A program made the translations under genes and the position numbers. A stretch of 64,000 nucleotides of DNA, from contig CBDDGZ010000002.1 of the NCBI GenBank assembly GCA_965228105.1, forward strand, positions 1,054,001 to 1,118,000, given 5' to 3'. The notes beneath the pieces were generated by a model. The model was not told the DNA's origin. It saw nothing but the letters and a program-made list of their open reading frames with translations, and did not search any database. This document shows positions 33,355 to 42,891 of the stretch, in pieces. The first letter of the stretch is position 1, and each line of letters begins with the position of its first letter. The stretch is from UBA7330 sp965228105. Lineage in GTDB: Bacteria > Bacteroidota > Bacteroidia > Cytophagales > Cyclobacteriaceae.

Positions 33355-36201
33355 CTACATTTCTTCGGGCATTAGGATCCCTACGATGTAGTCGTCCCTG
33401 AGATACTTTTTGCCGACTTTCTGGATGTTTTTGACTGTCAGGTCTTCAATGCGTTGCTCCAGTTCTGCCACAGTATATGAAGCACCTTGAGTATAAACAT
33501 CACCATACATTTTGCCTACCCAAAATGTGTTGGTTCTAAGACGCTCTTTCAGTGTCTTTCTTTTTTCTTCCTTAATTTTATTCAGGTCTTTTTCCGTAGG
33601 GCCTTCTTTCAGGATTTTATTCAATTCTGCCAACGCCGTTTCTTTGAGGTCCATGGCATTTTCAGGTCCACAGGGGAATCCGATGGTAAAGAAATACCGG
33701 GGATAAGGTGTCACCCTCAGGGAACCCGATGCTCCTACACCATAAACACCTCCTTTTTCCTCTCGCAATATCTCTATCAGCTTAATGGATAGGATATCGG
33801 CCAGACAGCTTAACCTAAACTGGTCCTCCCTGTTAAAATTGGCTTCACCCTCAAAATTGATGGTGACGTAGCTTTTGGGGTCCACGCCTTTCTTATAGAT
33901 CTTTTCATGAGTTCCATCGGGCATTCTTACGCCTCTATCGATCGGGTTATCTCGCCTTCCATTATCAGGGATTGAGGCCAGATATGTACTGACATTTTCC
34001 AGGAACTTGTCTTCCTCAATGTTGCCCACAAAGAATAATTGAAAATCGCCAGGATTGGAAAAGGCTTCCTGGTATTTTTTGATAATCAGATCGTAATCAG
34101 TGGCTGCCCAATCTTCCTCTGTAGGAATTTGAAATCTACGAATGTCATTTTGTGTGGTAAATTTCTCGTGCTCAATCCTGAAATAAGTTTGAGGATTGGA
34201 AAGCAGATTGGCATACATACTTTTAGTTCTTGATACGTAGGAATCAAAAGCTTCCTGATCTTTACGAGGAGAGGTAAAGTACAAATGCATCAGTTGAAAC
34301 ATGCTTTCAATATCTTTTGGAGTAGTGTTTCCATAAAAACTTTCCTCATTTTCACCAATTCTGGGACTGATCCCAACTATTTTTCCTGCAAGTACTTTTT
34401 TCAGGTCAACCTCAGAGAATTCGCCAACACCAGAACTGTACATTACATTTTCTGCGAGGTGTGTTTTAAGATATTCTTCGTCTGTGTAGGCAGCTGTTCC
34501 ACCATAGCTAAAGCCTCTCATGATGATTTCATCATTCTTGAAATCTGTTACTTTGTAGCTTATTCTCATGCCATTGCTAAGCGTAATCGTCTTAAAGTCC
34601 TGCGCTTCATTGACTTCCGTTTTTACGATTTTACCCGGAGTTGGCTTAGCATCGATTAGGCTGCTGGCCAGTTCTTCTTCCTCGTAGGGCTCCGGTACGG
34701 CCTTGTCCATTTCATCAAGTACCTTACGAATGCTTTCTTCAGCCACTTTCTCTAAACCTTCTTTTTCCGGTCCAAGGAAAATGACTACCCGGTTCTCATT
34801 GGAGATGAAATTTTCAATCAATGCATTGACATCTTCAATTTTGATGGTGGGAATCAGCTCCTGGTATTTTTCATATTCCCATTCGATGCCAGGTGCAGGT
34901 TCATCTTTGAGGAAGTTCCGGATGAGTTCACTCGCAAAACTTCTGGATTGCGACTTATCTCTTTCGTTGTAGGCTCTTTCTATGGAAGCCAACATACTCA
35001 GCTTAACCCGCTCTAATTCGCTTTCTATAAAACCATGATGCCTGATCCGTTGGGCTTCCGTAAGCAATACTTCCAGGCCTTTGAGCTGACCGGTTTCGGG
35101 TGTGACCGCATACATCTGGAAGGCATTTTTCATCCGGGTAGCAAATGATCCATAATATCCTCCGGCATAGGAAAATGGTGGATCGGCAGAATTCCGGATC
35201 TCATCCAGGCGGGCATTGAGCATTGAAGAAAACATGCTTATTGTCAGCATCTTTTTATAACCTTCCACCGTAGATACAACTTCTACTGGCTTAGGGTCTT
35301 TGAAGACTACCTGTACCTGGGTATAAGGATTTTCTTTGTCAGATTCTATTGAGAGAAAAGTCTCCTTATGATTTGGAACCTCGTATGTTTCTCTTTCCCT
35401 GGGATTTGATGGGTTCTTAATACCAGAAAAATGATCCTTTACTTTTTGTTCCATCTGATCAACATCAATATCGCCTACCACGATCACGGCCATCAGTTCA
35501 GGCCTGTACCAATCCTGGTAGAAACTTCTGATGGTTTCGTATTCGAAATTCTCCAGAACTTCTTTGGTACCAATAGGCAGCCTATCGGCATACCTGGATC
35601 CATAAAGTAGTTTTGGTAAGTAATTGTTGAGCATCCTTTTTTGAGCACCCTGTCCCAGCCTATATTCTTCCAAAACCACACCACGTTCTTTGTCGATCTC
35701 TTCATCTGTGAATAACACATTGTGTGCCCAATCCTCAAGGACCTGAAACCCTTTGTCTACTACTTCCTGGTCTTCCGTGGGTAGTGTGAGCATATAGACA
35801 GTTTCATCAAAGCTGGTATAGGCGTTGAGGTGAGCTCCGAATTTTACTCCGACAGATTGGAGGTAATCTACAAGCTCATTCTTTTCGAAGTTTTTGGTGC
35901 CATTGAAGCCCATGTGCTCTGCGAAATGGGCAAGGCCCAATTGATTGTCATCTTCCTGTACTGACCCTGCGTTTACTGCCAGCCTGAGCTCTACTTTGTC
36001 CTTGGGTTCTGTATTTTTCAGGATATAATAAGTAAGCCCATTGTCAAATTTCCCAAATCTTATTTTGGGGTTTAAAGGAATTGTTTCAGCATTATTTTTT
36101 GGACTTTGAGCTAGCGATTCACTCATGAAGAGTGCCTGAATCAAAACCAGTATAATTGTGAAAACAGTTAATTGGGGTAAAAGATGTTTAAGCCTTTGCA
36201 T
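33355..36201 (-). CDS. M16-family zinc peptidase, two-repeat secreted form
   Basis: The frame opens at TTG 36207; ATG 36201 (MQRLKHLLPQ) leads directly into a signal peptide and is preferred, for 948 residues. The active HxxEH is His92-Phe-Ala-Glu95-His96 in LAHFAEHMGFNG, with the third zinc ligand expected in RGVVLEEYRLGQG. The second half (about 540-945) repeats the fold without the HxxEH, as in the pitrilysin and mitochondrial-processing types where one half is inactive. It probably degrades peptides in the periplasm. It is a stand-alone gene facing MIOX, with a shared terminator. Confidence 0.92.
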   Translation of the reverse strand: MQRLKHLLPQLTVFTIILVLIQALFMSESLAQSPKNNAETIPLNPKIRFGKFDNGLTYYILKNTEPKDKVELRLAVNAGSVQEDDNQLGLAHFAEHMGFNGTKNFEKNELVDYLQSVGVKFGAHLNAYTSFDETVYMLTLPTEDQEVVDKGFQVLEDWAHNVLFTDEEIDKERGVVLEEYRLGQGAQKRMLNNYLPKLLYGSRYADRLPIGTKEVLENFEYETIRSFYQDWYRPELMAVIVVGDIDVDQMEQKVKDHFSGIKNPSNPRERETYEVPNHKETFLSIESDKENPYTQVQVVFKDPKPVEVVSTVEGYKKMLTISMFSSMLNARLDEIRNSADPPFSYAGGYYGSFATRMKNAFQMYAVTPETGQLKGLEVLLTEAQRIRHHGFIESELERVKLSMLASIERAYNERDKSQSRSFASELIRNFLKDEPAPGIEWEYEKYQELIPTIKIEDVNALIENFISNENRVVIFLGPEKEGLEKVAEESIRKVLDEMDKAVPEPYEEEELASSLIDAKPTPGKIVKTEVNEAQDFKTITLSNGMRISYKVTDFKNDEIIMRGFSYGGTAAYTDEEYLKTHLAENVMYSSGVGEFSEVDLKKVLAGKIVGISPRIGENEESFYGNTTPKDIESMFQLMHLYFTSPRKDQEAFDSYVSRTKSMYANLLSNPQTYFRIEHEKFTTQNDIRRFQIPTEEDWAATDYDLIIKKYQEAFSNPGDFQLFFVGNIEEDKFLENVSTYLASIPDNGRRDNPIDRGVRMPDGTHEKIYKKGVDPKSYVTINFEGEANFNREDQFRLSCLADILSIKLIEILREEKGGVYGVGASGSLRVTPYPRYFFTIGFPCGPENAMDLKETALAELNKILKEGPTEKDLNKIKEEKRKTLKERLRTNTFWVGKMYGDVYTQGASYTVAELEQRIEDLTVKNIQKVGKKYLRDDYIVGILMPEEM

Positions 36202-36384
36202 AATCAAGGGGTTTGTGGGAATATTGAGATGTAGCGGAATTAATTTAACAATAATACGATCTAATAGAAAGAATATTGCTGTTAAATAGCAGTCCCTTTG
36301 TATAAACGGTTTTAAATAGTGTTAGAATGTGGGCTGAGTTGTGGGGTGGGTAGTAAATTTTGTTTATGAGTACAAGTAGCTTTT

Positions 36385-36416
36385 CCACCCCCTGCCCCCG
36401 CCAGCGGGGGAAAGTT
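36385..36416 (+). repeat. G/C palindromic repeat, copy 1 (plus direction)
   Basis: CCACCCCCTG leads into the perfect stem CCCCCGC-CA-GCGGGGG (36395-36410) and then AAAGTTCTAAC. Similar text continues for about 35 bases in copy 3 at 37160, so the repeat is longer than the palindrome. Confidence 0.8.
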
Positions 36417-36580
36417 CTAACTGTGGTTTTCTTGAGTTTTTGTGGGAAGCATTTTGTGGTGATAAAGCCTTGACGAGTTTAAGTACTGAAGAGTCTATTA
36501 ATTTCCCTACTGGGAGTATAGGATTTGGTTCAAACAGGGATTCTTACATTCTTAAATCTTCTCTCAAATCGAAGGATAAT

Positions 36581-36610
36581 CTTTCCCTCGCTGGCGGGGG
36601 TTAGGGGTGG
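36581..36610 (-). repeat. G/C palindromic repeat, copy 2 (minus direction)
   Basis: Read on the minus strand this is CCACCCCTAACCCCCGCCAG and then CGAGGGAAAG. The stem is CCCTCGC-TG-GCGGGGG (36585-36600) with one T-G pair. It is inverted relative to copies 1 and 3. Confidence 0.8.
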
Positions 36611-36643
36611 AAATATTATACGACTGATAAGGTGCTGGGATGG

Positions 36644-37069
36644 CTACTTTTTTCTGTTTCGTACTCTTGGAGATACTCCTTTTTCTTCCATTATTTTGGT
36701 TACCTGATCCTCTAATTCCCAAAAGACGTTGTTGATGTGATGCAGTACTTCTTCATCAGTGAATCGAACAACTGTAAATCCGGCTCTCTCTAAGTCAGCT
36801 TGCCTCTTTTTATCATTTTCAGCTACCTCTTCATATGTATGTGTAATACCATCAACTTCAATAATTAACTGCAATTCTTTACACATGAAGTCTGCAATAT
36901 ATTTTAGAACGGGTCTCTGTCTACGAAAAGTAAAGCCTTTCATACCTCCTGCTCTAAGCACATATTTCCAAAGACAAGCTTCTGCTTTGGTCATATTTTT
37001 ACGAAGGTTGTTGGCATAAGAAGTTAGGTTTTTATTGTAGTTGTAATTATTGGAAGAAGACGGTTTCAT
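36644..37069 (-). CDS. DUF559 endonuclease-fold protein (Vsr-like)
   Basis: A TTG at 37084 opens the frame, but ATG 37069 (MKPSSSNNYN) is preferred, giving 141 residues. The fold-defining text is NLRKNMTKAEACLWKYVLR, FRRQRPVLKYIADFMCKE, LIIEVDGITH and RQADLERAGFTVVRFTDEEV. These are the positions of the PD-(D/E)xK-like core in DUF559 proteins, related to the very-short-patch repair nuclease. The biological role is not established. It is surrounded by three copies of a G/C palindrome that are scattered in many genomes of this phylum, often near such genes (recollection, not checked). Confidence 0.85.
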   Translation of the reverse strand: MKPSSSNNYNYNKNLTSYANNLRKNMTKAEACLWKYVLRAGGMKGFTFRRQRPVLKYIADFMCKELQLIIEVDGITHTYEEVAENDKKRQADLERAGFTVVRFTDEEVLHHINNVFWELEDQVTKIMEEKGVSPRVRNRKK

Positions 37070-37159
37070 CTCATGAAGATACAAAATATACTGCTAAATC
37101 CCATGATTTGTAGTCGGAATCAGTTACCGGGAATATTTTTTGAAGCGAGCCATTTAAGT

Positions 37160-37195
37160 CCACCCTGGCCTCCGCCAGCGGGGAAAGTTCTTACT
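37160..37195 (+). repeat. G/C palindromic repeat, copy 3 (plus direction)
   Basis: CCACCCTGGCCTCCGCCAGC and then GGGGAAAGTTCTTAC. The stem is imperfect, but the AAAGTTCT tail and the following bases match copy 1 well. This copy lies just upstream of the DUF559 gene. Confidence 0.65.
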
Positions 37196-37240
37196 AGATT
37201 TTGCTGAAGTTTATTGTTGAGACTATGAAGTGGCGACGAG

Positions 37241-37271
37241 GAATAAAAAAGCCCCTAAATTTTAGAGGCTT
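37241..37271 (-). terminator. Rho-independent terminator for the small secreted protein gene
   Basis: On the minus strand AAGCCTCTAAA and TTTAGGGGCTT pair around one base (37249-37271), followed by TTTTTATTCC. It comes 20 bases after the stop of the gene at 37292. Confidence 0.85.
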
Positions 37272-37291
37272 GAACTGATTTGATCAGTATT

Positions 37292-37651
37292 TTATTTCTT
37301 TTTGGTCAGCTTTAAGGGAATCTTGCCTTCCTCCGTATCAGCTATTCCTGAAACGACTCCGTCTTTTATCTCAAGTCTTACATTCACCCTTGATCCTTCC
37401 ACATAAGTATAAAAAGAAAGAACATCCTTTTCCACTTTGACGTCCTGGGCTGAATATTTTTGGTAGCCACCGATGACGAGCTCCAGCTCCTTCCCATTAA
37501 TGGTCATGGTACCTTTCTGATAGCCTTCGGGTGCATGCTCGGCTACATATTCCCAGGTCCCGTCAAATTTGCCTTTTGCTAATTCATCAGCCTGGGCAAA
37601 CCCACAGATTACAAGTATGAGTAAAGCAACTCTTAAGATGTTCATTGTCAT
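37292..37651 (-). CDS. Small secreted protein of unknown function
   Basis: This 119-residue protein has a Sec signal (MNILRVALLILVICGFAQAD; an ATG two codons earlier is also possible). The mature part is a short beta-rich fold: FDGTWEYVAEHAPEGYQKGT, LELVIGGYQKYSAQ, VLSFYTYVEGSRVNVRLEIK and GIADTEEGKIPLKLTKK. The layout (GTWEY, then a GxMTINGKELELV strand, ending with a lysine-rich tail) resembles small lipocalin-like or DUF-type proteins that detect or bind something, but no family was recognised. A clear terminator follows it. Confidence 0.6.
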   Translation of the reverse strand: MTMNILRVALLILVICGFAQADELAKGKFDGTWEYVAEHAPEGYQKGTMTINGKELELVIGGYQKYSAQDVKVEKDVLSFYTYVEGSRVNVRLEIKDGVVSGIADTEEGKIPLKLTKKK

Positions 37652-37681
37652 AGTTATTGGTAGTTAATGGTTTTAAAATAT

Positions 37682-40036
37682 TTAGTCTAACGATGGAATA
37701 TTGTTTAACGTATACCAGGCTTCGCCTGACCAGAGATCTAAGCCGTCATCAGATTTCATCGTCTCGGGTAGCAAGAAATAAACAACATGTCCTGGCTTGA
37801 GACCTGGTATTTTTAGATATAGTTTCTTCCGGTCTTCAGAAATGGTAAGCTCCGAAATATTGAGATCAACCAGATCCACTTTTGGTCCTCCGTAGGCTGC
37901 AGTTGGAACATATCGCCATTGCTGGATCTTAATTTCATCAACAGAAGGAGCTTTCTCCATCGGCTGGGTCATTTCTATTTCAAAGCCATCTGGTTTGGCC
38001 CGGATGGCAAGCATCTCAAAAGTCGGTTTCCCATTGTACTCCATGCGTTCAAGGCTGTATTGTCGACCTTTCCAGCTCCAGCCACCTACCATTCCGACAC
38101 CTCCTGCATAAAGGTGTCCGTCAGACCCCCACCGCATCCTGTTAATGCCGGCGGTGAGTCCCTGTGTAAACCTAAACACAGCTCCCTGGTACTGCCCATT
38201 GACCTTTTCAAGGAAGTCACGTTTGATCCCTCCGTGGGTCACTTCACCATGAAGCAGTTGCCCTTTGTATGGCCCCTCATGGACGTACAGGATTTCTGAT
38301 GGGGAATTCCCAATCTCATCTTCCTGCAGCCAGATGGCCGGAGGGGTCTCTTCGGGCAGTTCCATCCCTTTCAGAATACCCGGCCGCATACCCATGTAGG
38401 CTCCTTTTTGGAGGTGAATAATCTTATTGGCAGGTGTCCACCGACCCTGGTTGTCAGCAATAAAGATCTCATTGTCCGGACCGACTCCAATCCCATTGGG
38501 TGTCCTCATTCCATAATTAACCCACTCATAGCTGCCATCCATGGCTATTTTGATGGTTCTGCCGCGGTCAAAAAGCTGTTCTTCGCTATCAAGCAACCGC
38601 ATAGCCATGGAGAGGGTTACATAAAAATGATTGTCTTTATGTATCAACCCAAAGGCAAACTCATGGAAGTCACTGGAAACCTGCCAGCTGTTGCAAATGG
38701 CCTTATATTCATCGATGATGTCGTCACCATCGTGATCAATGAGCTGTGTGAGCTCATGTTTCTGGACCACGAAAATTTCATTATTTACCACTTCCATACC
38801 CAATGGCTCATGAAGCCCTCTGGCAATCTTTTTCACTTTGAGTGTGCTGCTATCGCCCTGTACACCATCCAACAAGTAGACAGCTCCCTCGGTATCCCAG
38901 GTAGAGACCAGTAACCGACCATCAGGCATGAAAGCCATAGCGGCTACTCTAGGCTTAAAGTCAGAGCGATGCAATACGGTGACATCAAAACTTGGGTGAA
39001 GACCTTCCAGGGCTGCACCGAATCCAGGAGTTGGTTTTTCTTCTTCTTTAATTTGATCTAGAGGTTTTCCAAGTTTCTTAGATAAAGAGTCTTTTAACTC
39101 CTTTGACATTGCACTTAAAGGGGGATAAACGGTCCAGTTATTTTTGGATTCTTTTTTAGGTTCTTTCACAAGAGATAGGATATAATTCACAGACTGTCTC
39201 AGCTCTTCCTGTGATAAAGTAGGGTGTGGAGTCATGATGGCCTCGCCCCAAAATCCTTTACTTCCGTTTTTGATCCGCTCCATCAACACGTCGCGAACAT
39301 CCTGCCCGGCATAGCGCTCAGCTATCTGTATATAGGAGGGACCCACCATCTTATGGTCGAGTTCGTGGCAGGTGGCACAATCGCTTTTGCTGATGAATAG
39401 CTTACCTCTGTGATCGAATTCCGGATCAAGGTTAGGCTTTTCTGGTTGGGGGATGGGATCAAAAGTTTTTTCCCAGATGATTGTATTTCCGGATGCCAGT
39501 TCGATGGTTTCTTCTGAGTTTTCAAGCTTTAATTCATATCCCTCAGGTATTTTTCCAACTTCAAATTTGCGGGTTAGGCTGGGGTTTCCGTCCTTTTCCG
39601 TAAAAAATGGCTGCTCAGTAACATTGATTGTATCGGATCCCAGGATGACCTGATAGCCCAATTCAAGTCCGCTGTCTCTAAAAATATATCCAGTGTTACT
39701 GACTCTGGCTTCAATCTGAGTACCTGCTAGTAACACAGACCAACGAAACGGATCACTGTGGTCATTGGTATAGGTGACTCCCCAGGAAGTTGGTTGGATG
39801 TTTTTCTTGTCGGTATAAGGTGCCCCCTCAATACTGATGCCCCCACGCCAGACTTTGTATACTTCACATTTGGCAAGGTCATATGCCAGATACATCTGGC
39901 TATCGAGCAGAATTGAAAACATCCTGGGTTGTTCATCCAATACCGACCGCATGGTCCAGGGACGGTTATCAGGATCCTGATATTGGTTACAGGCAGCTAG
40001 AATGAAGACAGTAAGTATTGAATAGACGTTTCTCAT
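37682..40036 (-). CDS. Cytochrome c/sugar-dehydrogenase-like propeller lipoprotein
   Basis: A TTG at 40045 opens the frame, but ATG 40036 (MRNVYSILTVFILAAC) begins a lipoprotein signal and is preferred, for 784 residues. The first 200 residues form an unassigned beta-rich domain. A class-I cytochrome c domain follows, with CATCH near residue 220 and probable Met ligand in EAIMTPHPTLS. The last 430 residues look like a propeller of the soluble glucose/sorbosone dehydrogenase or NHL type (DGRLLVSTWDTEGAVYLLDG, TPNGIGVGPDNEIFIADNQG). It is likely a periplasmic dehydrogenase with its own electron carrier. It shares this general build with the gene at 4.8-7.7 kb. Confidence 0.88.
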   Translation of the reverse strand: MRNVYSILTVFILAACNQYQDPDNRPWTMRSVLDEQPRMFSILLDSQMYLAYDLAKCEVYKVWRGGISIEGAPYTDKKNIQPTSWGVTYTNDHSDPFRWSVLLAGTQIEARVSNTGYIFRDSGLELGYQVILGSDTINVTEQPFFTEKDGNPSLTRKFEVGKIPEGYELKLENSEETIELASGNTIIWEKTFDPIPQPEKPNLDPEFDHRGKLFISKSDCATCHELDHKMVGPSYIQIAERYAGQDVRDVLMERIKNGSKGFWGEAIMTPHPTLSQEELRQSVNYILSLVKEPKKESKNNWTVYPPLSAMSKELKDSLSKKLGKPLDQIKEEEKPTPGFGAALEGLHPSFDVTVLHRSDFKPRVAAMAFMPDGRLLVSTWDTEGAVYLLDGVQGDSSTLKVKKIARGLHEPLGMEVVNNEIFVVQKHELTQLIDHDGDDIIDEYKAICNSWQVSSDFHEFAFGLIHKDNHFYVTLSMAMRLLDSEEQLFDRGRTIKIAMDGSYEWVNYGMRTPNGIGVGPDNEIFIADNQGRWTPANKIIHLQKGAYMGMRPGILKGMELPEETPPAIWLQEDEIGNSPSEILYVHEGPYKGQLLHGEVTHGGIKRDFLEKVNGQYQGAVFRFTQGLTAGINRMRWGSDGHLYAGGVGMVGGWSWKGRQYSLERMEYNGKPTFEMLAIRAKPDGFEIEMTQPMEKAPSVDEIKIQQWRYVPTAAYGGPKVDLVDLNISELTISEDRKKLYLKIPGLKPGHVVYFLLPETMKSDDGLDLWSGEAWYTLNNIPSLD

Positions 40037-40070
40037 TGAGTGCAAAGTAGTTTGACTTGGTTTTCTGCAG

Positions 40071-41351
40071 TTACTTGGTGATGGGGATCAATTTAATTAC
40101 AAACATTTGTCGGGTCTCGTTCTGATCGATGCCAGGAACCAAAATAGCGTTGTTATCACGATTCCATCTTGGTGCCGGGTCTATGCGTACATCGCCGCGA
40201 TATGCTCCACGGCTCAGTCCTTCTGTTTGCGCATAAGCACCATCGCTTCTTCGTAAAATCGTATAAGCATTCTTGTTGCCATCTACCCAACCATTGACAA
40301 ACAAATCGCCACTTGGAGACAATGCGATGTCTCCCTCAGGGTCAGGGAATAGGGTTTGGTCTCCCAGGTATCCTAAGATTTTCTGCTTTACGACATCGTA
40401 TCTTACTTGTCTCTCAATCCCTTTTTCATCGGGGGCACTGCCGAGAATAACATTTCCCAAATCCCATTCGGGATGTCCTCCGACAAATTGTGAATGAGCG
40501 GTAAGCCCCGTACCATCTGCATTGACAGTGAAAGGAACATTCACACGTTTTCCCTCTATTTTGCCGCTCCACCCTGCCCTGGCAAAGAAGTAGATTTTAT
40601 CAGAATTACGGTTCCACAGGGTAAGATTGATAAACAATCCGGTATGAAGGTTTGGATCTGTCTCTCTAATCTTTTCAGCTATCTGACTAAAAGATACCAG
40701 TAGCTTTTTTTCACCAGATTTAATATCAACTTTAAAAATTCCATCATTATCCGGAGCGATCTGGTCCTTTGAAAAGTCGAATGCTTCCGGATATCCGGTC
40801 ACCAGACGGAGCCTTGCCATCCGGCCAAAGTTTACACCCAGCCATGCCGATCCATCCACCGCAACTCCGCTATTCCCAATGGGCGTATCCTCAAATCGAT
40901 ATTCTTTTACACGTTTTCGTTCCTTGATATCGTATAATACTGTAAAAACCTTGCGGCTTTCAAGGTCTCTGTCATTGAAAAAAAATTGTGTTTCAGGTGC
41001 ATTGGGATTCCATGAAAACATAGTGCCCTGCTGAGGGTTCCACGCATAGGTTCGGTCCAGTTCAATGATTTTGTTGTTATCGTAAGTGTCAATAATAAAG
41101 ATTGTGGCAGCTTCATCAGGATTTGGCATACGGTGGATGGAGTCTATTTCCATTCCAAGTATGAATTGTCCGGATGCATTCCATGGGATGGTCTGACAAT
41201 GGCCTATATATCCAAAGAAATGATGCTTTTCTCCCATAGTGAGTTGCTCAATCTTCAAACTAAACCCAGCAGATTCTTTTGATGTTTCTGCTTTTTTATC
41301 CGGGATACATCCTAGAATAAAAAGCATAATAATAATTACAAGTGCACTGGT
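40071..41351 (-). CDS. Secreted propeller-type lipoprotein, downstream paralogue of a tandem pair
   Basis: A GTG at 41417 opens the frame, but the lipoprotein signal starts at ATG 41351 (MTSALVIIIMLFILGC). The mature part closely matches the upstream neighbour (FSLKIEQLTMGEKHHFFGYI, TIPWNASGQFILGMEID, YAWNPQQGTMF). Repeated WNxxGxxxxF/LxN-type turns suggest a seven-bladed TolB- or oligogalacturonide-lyase-like propeller. Glycan or polymer binding or lysis is possible but not shown; no catalytic residue can be named. Only 71 bases separate its likely start from the neighbour's stop. Confidence 0.75.
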   Translation of the reverse strand, partial: TSALVIIIMLFILGCIPDKKAETSKESAGFSLKIEQLTMGEKHHFFGYIGHCQTIPWNASGQFILGMEIDSIHRMPNPDEAATIFIIDTYDNNKIIELDRTYAWNPQQGTMFSWNPNAPETQFFFNDRDLESRKVFTVLYDIKERKRVKEYRFEDTPIGNSGVAVDGSAWLGVNFGRMARLRLVTGYPEAFDFSKDQIAPDNDGIFKVDIKSGEKKLLVSFSQIAEKIRETDPNLHTGLFINLTLWNRNSDKIYFFARAGWSGKIEGKRVNVPFTVNADGTGLTAHSQFVGGHPEWDLGNVILGSAPDEKGIERQVRYDVVKQKILGYLGDQTLFPDPEGDIALSPSGDLFVNGWVDGNKNAYTILRRSDGAYAQTEGLSRGAYRGDVRIDPAPRWNRDNNAILVPGIDQNETRQMFVIKLIPITK

Positions 41352-41422
41352 CATTTCTGCCTTCAGTGACGTGGCAGAAATACTAAATAGAGAAATTTTG
41401 CTTTGATCGAATTTCACAAAAA

Positions 41423-42733
41423 TCAGTTTGAAGGGATCATTTTGATCACAAACATTTGTCTGGTCTCATTGCTATCAATGCCTGGTACCAGGATGGCATC
41501 ATTGGTTCTATTCCATCGTGGCGCCGGGTCTATGCGGATGTCTCCTTTATATTCTCCTTTGCTGAGTCCCTCGGTATAGACAAAATACCCGTCGCTGCGA
41601 CGAAGGACTGTATAGGAATTTTTATTCCCATTGACATAGCCATTGACAAACATATTGCCATTGGGTGACAGGGAGATATCCCCTTCCGGGTTAGGAAATA
41701 TTTCGGGGTTGCCCATATATTCAATGATCTCCTTAGTTTGTACATCATAACGAACCTGCCGGATAGCTTCTGTTTCATCCGGAGCACTTCCAATGATGAC
41801 ATTGCCCAGGTCCCATTCGGGGTGACCTCCCACAAATTGTGAATGTGCGGTTAACCCGGAACCATCTACATTGATGGTGAAAGGCACATTTACCCGTTCA
41901 CCGGAAGTTCTCTTACCATCCCATCCGGCTCGCGCATAGAAGTACACCATGTCTGCATTTCTATTCCAAAGGCTGTGGTTGATAAATAGTCCGGTATGCA
42001 GGTTGGGGTTTGTGTCTTTTATCTTATCAGCAATTTGTGCAAAGGATACCAATAATCGCTTCTCTCCCGTTTTCACATCGACAATAAAGATCCCGTCGTT
42101 GTCGGGTGCAATTTCATCTTTTGAAAAGTCGAAAGCTCCCGGGTAGCCAGTGACCAATCTAAGCCTTGCCATCCTCCCATAATTAAGCCCTAGCCATGAG
42201 GATCCATCCGCAGCTACGCCACCATTACCAATCGGTGTATCCTCATACTTGTAATCTTTCACCCGCTTTCTTTCACCCACGTCATAGAGTACGGTAAAGA
42301 CCTTGCCAGTTTCCAGGTCGCGGTCGTTGAAGAAGAACTGGGTTTCCGGTGCGTTGGGATTCCAGTAAAACATTGTGCCTTGCTGGGGATTCCAGGCGTA
42401 GGTTTTATCCAGGTAAATGATCTTATTGTTATCCCGGGTATCAATCACAAAAATGGATGCTGCCTCATCTGGCAACGGCATCCTGCTGATGGTATCGATC
42501 TCCATTCCTAGGATGTATTGCCCGGAAGCATTCCAGGGAATGGTCTGGCATTGCCCTATATATCCAAAAAAGTGATGTTTGGCACCTGATGTCAATTGCT
42601 CAATTTTCAACTCAAATCCTTTTGGATCCTCCTTTTTCTGTTGCGAACAGGAGATTAGAGCGAAACATAAAATAACGGTCAAAAAGAGGGTGTTTGACAA
42701 AAGGCTTTTGATGAGGTTGAGTTGTACGACCAT
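41423..42733 (-). CDS. Secreted propeller-type lipoprotein, upstream paralogue of a tandem pair
   Basis: This 436-residue protein has a long N-terminus with lipobox LISC (MVVQLNLIKSLLSNTLFLTV begins it). It is closely similar along its whole length to the next gene downstream, showing tandem duplication. Landmarks are FFGYIGQCQTIPWNASGQYI, YAWNPQQGTMFYWNPNAPET, DDTPIGN-type turns, and HPEWDLGNVIIGSAPDE. The blade pattern suggests a TolB-like or oligogalacturonide-lyase-like propeller. The substrate is unknown. The neighbouring divergent genes encode a beta-helix protein and a dihaem cytochrome. Confidence 0.78.
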   Translation of the reverse strand: MVVQLNLIKSLLSNTLFLTVILCFALISCSQQKKEDPKGFELKIEQLTSGAKHHFFGYIGQCQTIPWNASGQYILGMEIDTISRMPLPDEAASIFVIDTRDNNKIIYLDKTYAWNPQQGTMFYWNPNAPETQFFFNDRDLETGKVFTVLYDVGERKRVKDYKYEDTPIGNGGVAADGSSWLGLNYGRMARLRLVTGYPGAFDFSKDEIAPDNDGIFIVDVKTGEKRLLVSFAQIADKIKDTNPNLHTGLFINHSLWNRNADMVYFYARAGWDGKRTSGERVNVPFTINVDGSGLTAHSQFVGGHPEWDLGNVIIGSAPDETEAIRQVRYDVQTKEIIEYMGNPEIFPNPEGDISLSPNGNMFVNGYVNGNKNSYTVLRRSDGYFVYTEGLSKGEYKGDIRIDPAPRWNRTNDAILVPGIDSNETRQMFVIKMIPSN

Positions 42734-42891
42734 TTTAGGGTGTTGGATCTAATTTATCAAATGGGTTAAGTCCATAAATCTACAAAGAATTGAATTGAGA
42801 GGGTAAATATTTTTTAGTTGTGATAGACCACTTTGAAAAAGTCAGGCGTTAGGGTTTTTGTTTAACTTTATTCTCTTTCAAAAGTAGCCCT

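Larger units (their letters stand above)
36202..36643. other. Gene-free 442-base stretch holding two G/C palindromes
   Basis: No credible gene lies here. The region between the M16 peptidase start and the DUF559 stop contains two palindromic repeat copies in opposite directions (36385 and 36581), listed separately. The rest is A/T-rich. Confidence 0.6.
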
